In this document: positions 1 through 8,036 of the stretch, one piece after another
Position numbering within the stretch: the stretch's first letter is position 1
Layout of the letters: every line of letters begins with the position of its first letter
NCBI GenBank assembly: GCA_024227475.1
Contig: JAAEUI010000378.1
Location: 1 to 35,993 of the forward strand
Direction: 5' to 3'
Source of the DNA: Paracoccaceae bacterium
GTDB lineage: Bacteria > Pseudomonadota > Alphaproteobacteria > Rhodobacterales > Rhodobacteraceae
DNA length: 35,993 bases
Position numbers and translations under genes: made by a program
Notes under the pieces: model-generated
Seen by the model: only the letters and a program-made list of their open reading frames with translations
Database searches by the model: none
What the model was told of the DNA's origin: nothing

Positions 1-20
1 GGAGAAGCACATCGCAAATC

Positions 21-58
21 CTACCGTCGCCAGACGGTAGTGGTTTAGTTTAAACCAC
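21..58. other. Two adjacent perfect hairpins
   Basis: Two short inverted repeats sit end to end. CTACCGTC (21-28) pairs with GACGGTAG (33-40) around a GCCA loop. TGGTTTA (41-47) pairs with TAAACCA (51-57) around a GTT loop. Neither is followed by a clear U tract on either strand, so terminator function is unproven. They lie near the edge of the window and may belong to a gene outside it. Confidence 0.4.
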
Positions 59-104
59 AAATGAAACCCGAAGCTTCCACGTTATCAGCACCATAGACCG
101 GCGA

Positions 105-139
105 TTTCTACATTAACCGGTCTCAGGTTAAAGTAGAAA
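105..139. terminator. Hairpin downstream of the methyltransferase gene
   Basis: TTTCTAC-A-TTAACC (105-118) pairs with GGTTAA-A-GTAGAAA (126-139) around a 7-nt loop, giving a 13-bp stem with one A-A mismatch. It begins 5 nt beyond the stop codon of the minus-strand methyltransferase gene. There is no U run on the minus strand. On the plus strand T-rich sequence follows (about 142-153). It may act as a terminator or a 3' end stabiliser; direction is uncertain. Confidence 0.4.
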
Positions 140-143
140 CGCT

Positions 144-794
144 TTAGGTTTTTCGGTATTGAATCACGAGAGCCTTGTCCTGCGAATGGGCATGGCCTTC
201 TCCCTGATACATTTCCAACTCGCTGATTATCGGGGAGGTTATCTGACCCTGGTCTTTCATGTCTCTCAGGGTTTCGCCAAACCCACCCTGGGCGAAATGC
301 ACCGCATTCACACCGATACAGTACAATCCGTTAGGCCGTACCAGATTCAGAATCCGTTTCAGTGGTTCGGGCCCAAGATGGCCGTGGGTGAATGTTCCGG
401 CAGATATCACCGAACCGTAGTCACAAGGCAGATGCGATACCGATGCAGTCAAATCCGCCTGATAGAGTGATCGGTATATGTTCTTTGCCGCTGATACCTC
501 CAGCATGTCAGAAGAAATATCTATACCGTCAATTGATTTGGCGGGAAGTTGCAGAGCCTCTGCCACTAGGCCCGTGCCGCATCCTATATCGGCGACGGGC
601 AGATCACTTTCCTCACTAAAGCGCAAATAGTGTTCGGCCAATAGTTTTGGAAATACATACCCCAGAGCGGTGACAAAATCCGTGTCATAAACGGCAGCAA
701 AATCCTTGTAATAGGCGATATTGTCATCCGGCGTGGACAGATTATAGGCCCCCTCCAAAAGCTGCTTGCCGTCTCTGGTTTCCGCCAAATTCAC
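144..794 (-). CDS. Class I SAM-dependent methyltransferase (METTL27-like)
   Basis: A 216-residue Rossmann-fold methyltransferase. Motif I is DIGCGTG at residues 69-75, and an acidic motif II (GIDIS) follows near residues 90-94. The N-terminal stretch with [14 protein letters not shown], then the SAM site, resembles the METTL27 (WBSCR27) group of small-molecule-type methyltransferases, whose substrates are mostly unknown. No substrate-binding domain beyond the core fold is visible, so the substrate cannot be named. The start is GTG at 794 with a G-rich sequence only 2 nt upstream, so the true start could differ slightly. The gene is divergent from aspS and stands alone on its strand. Confidence 0.85.
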   Translation of the reverse strand: MNLAETRDGKQLLEGAYNLSTPDDNIAYYKDFAAVYDTDFVTALGYVFPKLLAEHYLRFSEESDLPVADIGCGTGLVAEALQLPAKSIDGIDISSDMLEVSAAKNIYRSLYQADLTASVSHLPCDYGSVISAGTFTHGHLGPEPLKRILNLVRPNGLYCIGVNAVHFAQGGFGETLRDMKDQGQITSPIISELEMYQGEGHAHSQDKALVIQYRKT

Positions 795-901
795 TTCCCC
801 TTTTGCGCAAAAATGTCAGGCAGCGGGGCAGCTGTCCAGCGGGATCATCCGTATCGGCCCGGTTTGGTGCCGTCGAACTGATGCAAACCGGGCAATATCC
901 C

Positions 902-930
902 TTGACATTATCCCTACAAACAAGTGTATC
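902..930 (+). promoter_or_regulatory. Probable aspS promoter
   Basis: A perfect -35 TTGACA (902-907) is followed after 17 nt by TGTATC (925-930) as a weak -10. The predicted transcript would start near 937, giving a leader of about 31 nt before the aspS ATG. The -35 is convincing; the -10 matches the consensus poorly. Confidence 0.5.
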
Positions 931-967
931 GGCGCGAGATCAATCACCGCCCCTGAAGGGACCCATC

Positions 968-2749
968 ATGCACGCCTATCGCAGCCACACTTGCGCCGAC
1001 CTGAACGCTTCGGATGTCGGCGAAAATGTCCGCCTGTCAGGCTGGGTGCACCGGGTGCGCGATCATGGCGGCATTCTGTTCATCGACCTGCGCGATCATT
1101 ATGGTGTGACGCAAGTGCTGGCCGACCCGGACAGTCCGGTGTTCAAGGATGTGGAAAAGGTACGCTCTGAATGGGTAATCCGCATTGACGGCAATGTCAT
1201 GGCGCGCGACGAGAGCCTGATCAACCCGAAACTACCGACCGGTGAGGTTGAGGTGTTCGTCCGCGACTTGGAGGTGCTGGGCGAGGCGGCAGAACTGCCG
1301 CTGCCGGTGTTTGGCGATCAGGACTACCCGGAAGAAACCCGGCTGAAATACCGCTTCATTGATCTGCGGCGTGAAAGCCTGCATGACAATATTATGCTGC
1401 GATCTCAGGTGGTAAGCTCGATGCGCAAGCGGATGGAAGGGATTGGGTTCAACGAATTCCAGACCCCGATCATCACCGCGTCTTCGCCCGAGGGTGCGCG
1501 TGATTTTCTGGTGCCCTCGCGCTTGCATCCCGGTAAGTTCTACGCCCTGCCGCAGGCACCTCAGCAGTTCAAACAGCTGATCATGGTTGCCGGGTTCGAC
1601 AAATACTTTCAAATTGCACCGTGTTTCCGCGATGAGGACCCGCGCGCAGACCGTTCGCCGACTGATTTTTACCAGCTCGACATGGAAATGAGCTTTGTGA
1701 ACCAGCAGGATGTGTTTGACGCCATCGAACCGGTGATTAAAGGCGTGATGGATGAATTCGGCAGTGGGCGCCCAACCAATCAGGACTGGCCGCAGATTTC
1801 GTTTAAAGACGCGGCGCTGTGGTATGGCACCGACAAGCCAGACCTGCGCAACCCGATCAAGATGCAGGTAGTGAGCGAGCATTTCGCTGGATCGGGGTTC
1901 AGGATTTTTGCCTCTCTGCTGGAGAATGAAGGCACCGAAGTGCGCGCCATTCCGGCCCCTAAAGGTGGATCGCGGAAGTTCTGTGACCGAATGAATAAAT
2001 TTGCGCAAGGTGAGGGTCTGCCGGGGATGGGATACATTTTCTGGCGGGATCAGGGCGAGGGCATGGAAGCCGCCGGACCGCTGGCCAAGAACATCGGCCC
2101 GGAGCGCACCGAAGCCATCCGGCAGCAGCTTGGTCTTGAAGTTGGCGACGCCGCATTCTTCCTCGGTGGCAAGCCATCAGCGTTTGAATCCGTGGCTGGC
2201 CGCGCCCGGGTGACCATTGGCGAGGAGCTTGGCCTTACAGACAAGGAAAAGTTCGAATTCTGCTGGATTGTCGACTTCCCGATGTATGAAGCCGACGAAG
2301 AAAGTGGCAAAATTGACTTTTCTCATAACCCGTTTTCCATGCCCCAGGGCGGGTTGGAGGCGCTGGAAAACGACAATCCGCTGGAAATCCTCGGTTATCA
2401 GTACGATCTGGCGTGCAACGGTTACGAACTGGTGTCAGGCGCGATCCGGAACCACAAACCCGAAATCATGTACAAGGCCTTTGAACTCGCCGGATACCCC
2501 AACGAAGAAGTCACCAAACGCTTCGGTGGCATGGTCCGTGCCTTCACCTACGGTGCCCCGCCCCACGGCGGCTGTGCTGCCGGGATCGACCGCCTGGTGA
2601 TGCTGTTGGCGGACGAATCCTCAATCCGCGAGGTCATCATGTTCCCGATGAACCAGCGCGCTGAGGACCTGATGCTGGAAGGGCCAAGCGAGCCGACGAA
2701 CGAGCAGTTGAGGGAATTGGGGTTGAGGGTTATTCCGCAGGAGGAGTGA
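968..2749 (+). CDS. aspS: Aspartyl-tRNA synthetase
   Basis: A 593-residue class II synthetase of the bacterial type, full length, with the anticodon-binding OB domain at about residues 1-110, the catalytic core, and the bacteria-specific GAD insertion at about 280-420. Motif 2 lies in the [11 protein letters not shown] stretch and motif 3 in the GIDRL stretch near the C terminus. The ATG at 968 has AAGGGA 6 nt upstream and gives the expected N terminus; an in-frame extension back to 803 lacks family similarity. The anticodon domain carries RDHGG (His33), as I recall for non-discriminating AspRS of Pseudomonas, so it may also charge tRNA-Asn for GatCAB amidation. The restriction gene downstream overlaps its stop codon. 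Confidence 0.97.
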   Translation: MHAYRSHTCADLNASDVGENVRLSGWVHRVRDHGGILFIDLRDHYGVTQVLADPDSPVFKDVEKVRSEWVIRIDGNVMARDESLINPKLPTGEVEVFVRDLEVLGEAAELPLPVFGDQDYPEETRLKYRFIDLRRESLHDNIMLRSQVVSSMRKRMEGIGFNEFQTPIITASSPEGARDFLVPSRLHPGKFYALPQAPQQFKQLIMVAGFDKYFQIAPCFRDEDPRADRSPTDFYQLDMEMSFVNQQDVFDAIEPVIKGVMDEFGSGRPTNQDWPQISFKDAALWYGTDKPDLRNPIKMQVVSEHFAGSGFRIFASLLENEGTEVRAIPAPKGGSRKFCDRMNKFAQGEGLPGMGYIFWRDQGEGMEAAGPLAKNIGPERTEAIRQQLGLEVGDAAFFLGGKPSAFESVAGRARVTIGEELGLTDKEKFEFCWIVDFPMYEADEESGKIDFSHNPFSMPQGGLEALENDNPLEILGYQYDLACNGYELVSGAIRNHKPEIMYKAFELAGYPNEEVTKRFGGMVRAFTYGAPPHGGCAAGIDRLVMLLADESSIREVIMFPMNQRAEDLMLEGPSEPTNEQLRELGLRVIPQEE

Positions 2750-3513
2750 GTTTGTTCGATACACTCAGGGATGCCGGCTTTGATATCATGGTGTCCAACC
2801 ATGCCGAGGCCATCCTGAGCGTGGATTTTCCTGAACAGGCGCGCGAACTCACATCCGCACTTCTCGATTTCTCCCTGCCAGTCACCGAGTTGATCGGAAG
2901 TGGCGGCGGAGAAGCTCCCTCAACCCAACGTCTGCGTCGTGATCTCACCGGGCAGGGCTGGGGCAAGCACAACTTCCGCATGGAAACCGTCATCGACGGG
3001 CGGCTGAGCCAGGCACAGAGCCACGAGATCGACCATGTGCGGCGGACCGAACACGGTGTGCTGGCGATGGAGATCGAATGGAACAACAAGGATCCGTTCT
3101 TTGACCGCGATCTTGAAACCTTCCAGCGTCTGCATGCGCAATCGGTGATCAGTCTGGGCATCATCCTGACCCGCGGCGCCAGCCTGCAAGCCGCGATGTT
3201 CGATCTCGTGGCTGAATTTATTAGGCAGGAGGATATCAAGGACGAAGCCAGCCTGATCCCCTTGGGCATGAAGGAACGTACGACCCGCCAGCGGGCTGCG
3301 GTAGAACGCGCCGTGGCCAGTGGAACTCCTTTTGCCGAGGCCTTCGCCCGCCCCTTTGTCGCCGACAAATACGGGCAGGCTACCACGCACTGGGCCAAGC
3401 TAACGGATCGGGTGAAGCGAGGGGTGGGCAACCCGTGCCCCTTGCTGCTCATCGGCATTCCAGCACGCGCCGTCACTGGGGTCATGCTGCCCCAATCTGC
3501 TTCAATGTTCTGA
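2746..3513 (+). CDS. BglII/BstYI-family type II restriction endonuclease
   Basis: A 255-residue protein resembling the BglII/BstYI endonuclease family. The likely PD-(D/E)xK-type active site is D96 (EIDHV) followed by E109-I-E111 in a MEIEW strand, then [11 protein letters not shown], a stretch typical of this family. It is predicted to cut DNA at a short palindrome; relatives cut AGATCT or RGATCY, but specificity cannot be read here. The GTG at 2746 overlaps the aspS TGA (GTGA). However AGGAGG (2739-2744) lies only 1 nt before it and 7 nt before the in-frame TTG at 2752, so TTG may be the real start. The gene has no visible promoter of its own and appears to be co-transcribed with aspS. The convergent methyltransferase downstream is its probable protective partner. 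Confidence 0.8.
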   Translation: MSLFDTLRDAGFDIMVSNHAEAILSVDFPEQARELTSALLDFSLPVTELIGSGGGEAPSTQRLRRDLTGQGWGKHNFRMETVIDGRLSQAQSHEIDHVRRTEHGVLAMEIEWNNKDPFFDRDLETFQRLHAQSVISLGIILTRGASLQAAMFDLVAEFIRQEDIKDEASLIPLGMKERTTRQRAAVERAVASGTPFAEAFARPFVADKYGQATTHWAKLTDRVKRGVGNPCPLLLIGIPARAVTGVMLPQSASMF

Positions 3514-3536
3514 AAACATTCAGGTAATCCGACGCT

Positions 3537-4178
3537 TTATTCCGCAGCCACCCCTGAATTATACCGGTAAGTTTCCCAATCCGGCTTGTAATCCGCATCC
3601 GCCTGATTGCCCCAGACCGTCCAGCCTTCGTGCACACCGCGCCCGAACAACTCCAGATACGGGCCCCAGGAACAGTCCTCGATCAGCTTGTATTGCTCAT
3701 CGGGTTTGCGCGAATGCTCGCGCTTGCGGGTCTGCATCATATTGACCTGCCGCCGCCCCGGCGCCAGCGTCCGCGCGTTCTTGCCGCGCACGCCAAACAG
3801 CAGGATTTCGGTCACGTTGCGAAAATAGAACCCCACGCCGCGCCCATCCGAGCCACCATCTTTGCGCACCTTGTGCCAGATGATGTTGGATTTGTATTCA
3901 AACCCCCAGGCCGACAGCACCTGCAACCCATCGGGCAACAGCGCATTTGGCACCCACATGTAACAATGCGCCCGGTCTTCCAGATGATCAGCCACCGGAA
4001 GGGCGCAGATTTCCGCAAGCGTCAGGGTCGGATAGCGCGCCAACCGCTTATGCTCGGGCGCAACCTTGCCTGTGCGGTTGGTGAAACGCCACGGCGGATC
4101 GGCCAGAACAGTGCCAAACCGGCCTCCGTCCAGAAACCGCGTCAGGTCTTGTGCTGCTGTCCCCGTCATATCCAACAT
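3537..4178 (-). CDS. MT-A70 family adenine methyltransferase (probable R-M partner)
   Basis: A 213-residue MT-A70 family protein. The catalytic DPPW motif is at residues 27-30, and the later segment around TEILLFGVRGKNART is typical of the family. In bacteria these enzymes make N6-methyladenine in DNA, often as the modification half of a type II R-M system or in phage. No target-recognition domain beyond the core is visible. The gene converges on the BglII-like endonuclease gene, 23 nt away, so the two probably form one system, the enzyme protecting host sites. It has its own strong-looking promoter. ATG at 4178 is used; an in-frame ATG at codon 4 is an alternative. Confidence 0.85.
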   Translation of the reverse strand: MLDMTGTAAQDLTRFLDGGRFGTVLADPPWRFTNRTGKVAPEHKRLARYPTLTLAEICALPVADHLEDRAHCYMWVPNALLPDGLQVLSAWGFEYKSNIIWHKVRKDGGSDGRGVGFYFRNVTEILLFGVRGKNARTLAPGRRQVNMMQTRKREHSRKPDEQYKLIEDCSWGPYLELFGRGVHEGWTVWGNQADADYKPDWETYRYNSGVAAE

Positions 4179-4217
4179 CTAGAAGGTTCCCTGTCGTATT
4201 GGCAAGATGTCATTGGA

Positions 4218-4248
4218 GAACATTATAAGAACATCGGTTAACAATCAA
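4218..4248 (-). promoter_or_regulatory. Methyltransferase promoter with direct repeats around the -10
   Basis: On the minus strand a perfect -10 TATAAT (4222-4227) is preceded, after 15 nt, by TTGATT (4243-4248) as a possible -35. A direct repeat ATGTTC (minus strand; GAACAT at 4218-4223 and 4229-4234 on plus) flanks the -10 with an 11-nt period, one helical turn. Such placement suits a repressor or autoregulating protein. The predicted leader is about 36 nt. Function is inferred. Confidence 0.55.
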
Positions 4249-4266
4249 TTGTAGTTTCACTAGTGC

Positions 4267-5022
4267 CTACCGCACCGCTTCAATCGGCCCCTCGGCCCGG
4301 GCGTTGATGAACTGATCCAGATACGGGTCCCCGCTGTCGTCCATCTGCCCAACCGGCCCGGTCCATTGCACCACGCCTTCGTGGATCATCGCCACTTTGT
4401 CGGCAATCGCGCGCACCGACGACATGTCGTGGGTGATGGTCATTGCCGTAACCCCCATCTCGACCACGATTTCACGCACCAGCTCGTTGATCACGCCGGA
4501 CATGATCGGGTCGAGGCCTGTCGTCGGTTCGTCAAAGAAGATGATCTGCGGTTCGGCGGCAATGGCGCGGGCGAGGCCGACTCGTTTTTGCATGCCGCCC
4601 GAAAGTTCTGCCGGGAACAGGTCGGCAACCTCGGCCTTCAGCCCAACACGGCGGAGTTTTTCCACGGCGACATCGCGGGCGTCCGATTTGCTCAGCTTAT
4701 CAGCCCCGCGCAGCAGGCGGAAGGCGACGTTCTGCCAGACGCTGAGCGAGTCAAACAGCGCACCACCCTGAAACAACATACCAAACTGCGCCAGAAACGC
4801 GTCGCGATCCCCCGCGGTGGCGTCCTTGCCGTTGACCAGAATGGTGCCGGCGTCTGGCTTGATCAGCCCCAGAATGCACTTCAGCGCCACCGATTTCCCG
4901 GTGCCCGATCCGCCGATGATCACCATGCTCTCGCCCTTGCCAATCGACAGATCTACGCCGCGTAAAACACGGTTGCTGCCGAACGCCTTGTGCAGGTCGG
5001 TGAGTTCAATTGCTGCAGTCAT
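4267..5022 (-). CDS. mlaF: Mla-type ABC transporter ATP-binding protein
   Basis: A 251-residue ABC ATPase of the MlaF/Ttg2A group, which powers phospholipid movement between the outer and inner membranes to keep outer-membrane asymmetry. Walker A GGSGTGKS is near residues 36-43, the signature LSGGMQKR near 137, and Walker B is in IIFFDEPTTGLD. The stretch FGMLFQGGALFDSLSVWQNV is typical of this subfamily. ATG at 5022 overlaps the mlaE stop by 4 nt (ATGA); an upstream extension reading into mlaE is rejected. No MCE-domain mlaD, mlaC or mlaB follows, so those must be encoded elsewhere. Confidence 0.93.
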   Translation of the reverse strand: MTAAIELTDLHKAFGSNRVLRGVDLSIGKGESMVIIGGSGTGKSVALKCILGLIKPDAGTILVNGKDATAGDRDAFLAQFGMLFQGGALFDSLSVWQNVAFRLLRGADKLSKSDARDVAVEKLRRVGLKAEVADLFPAELSGGMQKRVGLARAIAAEPQIIFFDEPTTGLDPIMSGVINELVREIVVEMGVTAMTITHDMSSVRAIADKVAMIHEGVVQWTGPVGQMDDSGDPYLDQFINARAEGPIEAVR

Positions 5023-5813
5023 GAGGAGAAAAACAGTTCTGTTAACAGATAGTTGGAGGCCAGAATGAGGACGGAAGCCGACACAACCGCATTGGTCGTT
5101 GCCCGGCCCACACCTTGCGCCCCGCGCCCTGAGTGGTATCCGTGATAGCACCCCATCAGCGCCACGATGAAGCCAAAAACAGCCGCCTTTACCAGGCCCG
5201 AGAAAATATCCTCAAACTCAAGAAAGTCCCAGGTGTTGTTGATGTAAGTTGCGGCGTTGAATTGCAGACGCTGAGTGCCGACCAGAAACCCGCCCATGAT
5301 ACCGATGACGTCGCCGATAAACGCCAGAATGGGCATGGCCAGTGTGGCGGCCAGCACCCGGGGCACCACCAGATATTTCATCGGGTTGGTGCTGAGCGTT
5401 GTCAGCGCGTCGATCTGTTCGGTCACCCGCATGGTGCCAAGCTCAGCCGCAATCGACGAAGACACCCGCCCGGCCACCATCAAGCCGCCCAGCACCGGCC
5501 CAAGTTCGCGCACCATGGCAATAGCTACGACTGAAGGCACCACCGCCTCGGCATTGAACCGCGCTCCGCCTGAGTAGATTTGCAACGCCAGCGCCCCGCC
5601 GGTGAACAAAGCAGTCAGGCCGACAACCGGCAGGCTGAAATAGCCGATCTGCAACAACTGCTGGCCAAACTCGCGCGCATAAAACGGCAGGCGTGCAAGG
5701 TGCGAGACAGCCAAAGCTGCAAAGACTGCAATCCGTCCGATGGACGCCAGCAGCGCCAGCACAGAACGGCCGATAGAGGCCAGAAAATGGTCGATCCAAA
5801 GGAGTGCGGTCAT
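5019..5813 (-). CDS. mlaE: Mla-type ABC transporter permease
   Basis: A 264-residue MlaE family inner-membrane permease, normal in length. Several hydrophobic segments are visible, with the conserved RELGPVLGGLMVAGRVSSS region and the ELGTMRVTEQIDAL coupling segment. It forms the transmembrane channel of the phospholipid transporter with MlaF as the ATPase. ATG at 5813; the stop codon overlaps the mlaF start, which ensures coupled translation. The alr stop is 11 nt upstream, so the three genes are probably one transcript. Confidence 0.93.
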   Translation of the reverse strand: MTALLWIDHFLASIGRSVLALLASIGRIAVFAALAVSHLARLPFYAREFGQQLLQIGYFSLPVVGLTALFTGGALALQIYSGGARFNAEAVVPSVVAIAMVRELGPVLGGLMVAGRVSSSIAAELGTMRVTEQIDALTTLSTNPMKYLVVPRVLAATLAMPILAFIGDVIGIMGGFLVGTQRLQFNAATYINNTWDFLEFEDIFSGLVKAAVFGFIVALMGCYHGYHSGRGAQGVGRATTNAVVSASVLILASNYLLTELFFSS

Positions 5814-5824
5814 GGGGCTGCCTG

Positions 5825-6874
5825 CTATTTTCCGCCAATGTAGCGGCGATTGTAGCGTCCGCCAAGGGAGGTCAGAATTTCATAACCGATAGTGCCTGCG
5901 GCGTCGGCCAGATCGTCCACCCTCTGGTGTTTGTTGAGAATTTCGAGATGGTCCGGCACCTGCGGCAGATCGGTGACGTCCACCGTTATCAGATCCATTG
6001 AAACCCGACCCACCAACGGGCAGGGCGTGTCGCCACTCCACAATCTGACAGCGCCGTTGCCCATGGCCCGGATCAGACCATCAGCATACCCAGCCGCTGT
6101 TGTCGCCAGCCGGGTTGGTCGTTTGGCGGTCCAGCTGGCGGCATAGCCGACGGTCTCGCCAACAGAAACTTCGCGGGTCTGGATGACCGGGACCGAAACT
6201 GTCACGACAGGCTGCGCATCCGCAAACGGCAGGCCGCCGTAAAGTCCGACACCCGGGCGGCAAAGATCGAAATGATACTCCGGCCCAAGCAGAACCCCAC
6301 CGGTTGCCGCGAGCGAACGGCGGGCCGTCACTCCGTCCGTCATCTGACGAAAACACTCCAGTTGCGCCAGATTTTGCGGATGGTCCGGCTCGTCAGCACA
6401 GGCCAGATGCGAAATGATGAGTTTTGGGCCGCGCTCGTTGATTGCCCTGCTCAGCGCCGCGTAATCTGCTGGTTCCATCCCCAACCGGTTCATTCCGCTG
6501 TCCAGCTGGATGGCAAAAGGGGCGTCGCCGGAAGCGGCGAAAAACCGTTGTACCTGTTGTGGCGAGTTCAGCAAAGGCGTCAGCTCATGCGCGCGGATCG
6601 TCGTGACATCCGTTCCGTCACAGCCTGAAAAAACATAGATATCAGCCCTTGGGCCAATGGCTTTGCGCAGCGCTGCGCCTTCTTCGGTGACCGCGACGAA
6701 AAAGCTGCGCACCCCAGCATTGGCCAGTTCCTGGGCCACCGGGCCGACGCCCAGCCCATAAGCATCGGCTTTGATTACCGCAGCGGTTTCCACTTTCGTG
6801 CCGGTTCGGGCGTTCAGGGCCAGCCAGTTTGCGGCTATGGCGTCAAGGTCGATGGTCAGGGATGCGGCGGTCAT
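5825..6874 (-). CDS. alr: Alanine racemase
   Basis: A 349-residue fold-type III PLP enzyme that interconverts L- and D-alanine for peptidoglycan. The PLP lysine is K35 in [11 protein letters not shown], and the second catalytic base is the tyrosine of TVGYAASW in the C-terminal domain; the GRVSMD motif of the family is also present. ATG at 6874 gives the usual N terminus ([13 protein letters not shown]). A GTG at 6934 overlapping the upstream stop is possible, but its 20-residue extension would be encoded across a strong hairpin and lacks family similarity. The Shine-Dalgarno sequence is weak. It leads into mlaE-mlaF. Confidence 0.95.
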   Translation of the reverse strand: MTAASLTIDLDAIAANWLALNARTGTKVETAAVIKADAYGLGVGPVAQELANAGVRSFFVAVTEEGAALRKAIGPRADIYVFSGCDGTDVTTIRAHELTPLLNSPQQVQRFFAASGDAPFAIQLDSGMNRLGMEPADYAALSRAINERGPKLIISHLACADEPDHPQNLAQLECFRQMTDGVTARRSLAATGGVLLGPEYHFDLCRPGVGLYGGLPFADAQPVVTVSVPVIQTREVSVGETVGYAASWTAKRPTRLATTAAGYADGLIRAMGNGAVRLWSGDTPCPLVGRVSMDLITVDVTDLPQVPDHLEILNKHQRVDDLADAAGTIGYEILTSLGGRYNRRYIGGK

Positions 6875-6891
6875 ACCAGGAGTTCCGTTGG

Positions 6892-6926
6892 CAGGTGTTT
6901 CAGCGGTTATGTCGCTGAAACACCTG
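6892..6926 (-). terminator. 14-bp perfect hairpin before alr
   Basis: CAGGTGTTTCAGCG (6892-6905) pairs perfectly with CGCTGAAACACCTG (6913-6926) around a 7-nt loop. It starts 5 nt after the deiminase stop codon and ends 17 nt before the alr ATG on the minus strand. There is no U tract behind it, so it may be a weak or factor-assisted terminator, a processing site, or a control element in the alr leader. Confidence 0.55.
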
Positions 6927-6930
6927 GATG

Positions 6931-8001
6931 TCACGCCAATTTGGGCTGTTGCTGTGTTGCACAGTGAATACCGCCGCCCAATTCCCCCAAAGGATCGACG
7001 TTGAGGGTGACAACACTTCGCCCTGGGTGCAGGTCGGCCAGAGTATCGGCTGCGAACCGATCGGCCCGTGCATCGCCAAATTGCGCCGCTATTACCGCTC
7101 CGTTGCAGACATAATAATTCGCATAGGATGCGACAAAATCGGGTGACTTTACCCGACGTTTGAGAGGGTCGGGGATTACGGTCAGTTTTACTAGGTTCCC
7201 GTTTACTCCTCTGGTAGCGGCCAGAATGTCATGGGTTTCATAAGGAACGGTTTGCCAAATATCAGATGGGTCCGGGTTGTTTGGCAACTGGATCAGAACG
7301 TGGCCAGGAGCAACAAAACGCGCCAGGCTGTCGATATGGTAATCGGTGATATCCTCACCCCAAATCCCCGGTGCCCAGAGCATCTCTTGGGCACCAAAGG
7401 CTGCCAGCAGACGGGTTTCGATTACATCCCGGCTTAGCCTGTTTCGGTTTGGGTTCACCCAGGAGCTTTCATGTGCCATCAGGGTTCCATGCCCGTCGGA
7501 TTCCACCCCGCCTGCTTCGCCGACCACACCGCTGTCCACAAGTCTCAGCCCCAAACGTTCAGCCACGCGTTCTGCTATGCGTCCATCAGCGCGATGCACC
7601 TGTTTCCGGCCCCACCCATTGAAATTGAGGTTATGAACCGCAAGTTCATGCCCATTGGTGGCAAACAGTGGTCCGGCGTCGCGGCACCATAAATCCTCGG
7701 TGGGAATATCCCACAGATCGACGATCTCAGACAGCAATCTGCGCGCGGCTGGGTGGTGCGCCTTATCTACAAGCATCACGACCGGTTCGAAGTCGGAAAT
7801 TGTGTTGGCTATTTTGGCAATGCATCGCTGGGTCATGCGCAAAAACACTTTGTCGCGATAGACTTTCCGGCTGACTGGCCATTGCATGAAAGTTCTTTCA
7901 TGCCGGGCATCCTCTGGTGGTACAGAAAACCTCGAATCCGCTTTTGCAGATTGTGGAACCAGAAATGCGGAGGCTCCGGCCAGAATACTTCTTCGAGTCA
8001 T
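6931..8001 (-). CDS. Tat-exported agmatine deiminase / peptidyl-arginine deiminase family protein
   Basis: A 356-residue PAD_porph/AguA-type guanidine-modifying enzyme. The family fold is supported by DLWCRDAGP, the VESDGHGT stretch, [10 protein letters not shown], and the catalytic cysteine C347 in [12 protein letters not shown]. Agmatine deiminases convert agmatine to N-carbamoylputrescine; relatives act on arginine residues of peptides. The N terminus is a twin-arginine signal ([20 protein letters not shown]), so the protein should be exported folded to the periplasm, unlike classical cytoplasmic AguA. ATG at 8001 with AGG 6 nt upstream. Exact substrate is open. Confidence 0.88.
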   Translation of the reverse strand: MTRRSILAGASAFLVPQSAKADSRFSVPPEDARHERTFMQWPVSRKVYRDKVFLRMTQRCIAKIANTISDFEPVVMLVDKAHHPAARRLLSEIVDLWDIPTEDLWCRDAGPLFATNGHELAVHNLNFNGWGRKQVHRADGRIAERVAERLGLRLVDSGVVGEAGGVESDGHGTLMAHESSWVNPNRNRLSRDVIETRLLAAFGAQEMLWAPGIWGEDITDYHIDSLARFVAPGHVLIQLPNNPDPSDIWQTVPYETHDILAATRGVNGNLVKLTVIPDPLKRRVKSPDFVASYANYYVCNGAVIAAQFGDARADRFAADTLADLHPGRSVVTLNVDPLGELGGGIHCATQQQPKLA

Positions 8002-8036
8002 CAAGTGCCTGATTCCTCTATAACGGCAGTTTCAAG

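Noticed and set aside
803-967. N-terminal extension of aspS by 55 residues
   Set aside because: Contains the likely promoter and gives no AspRS similarity; ATG at 968 has a good ribosome site.
1232-2008. A 258-residue frame antisense to aspS
   Set aside because: A shadow of the aspS codon pattern; aspS is certain and the antisense protein shows no domain.
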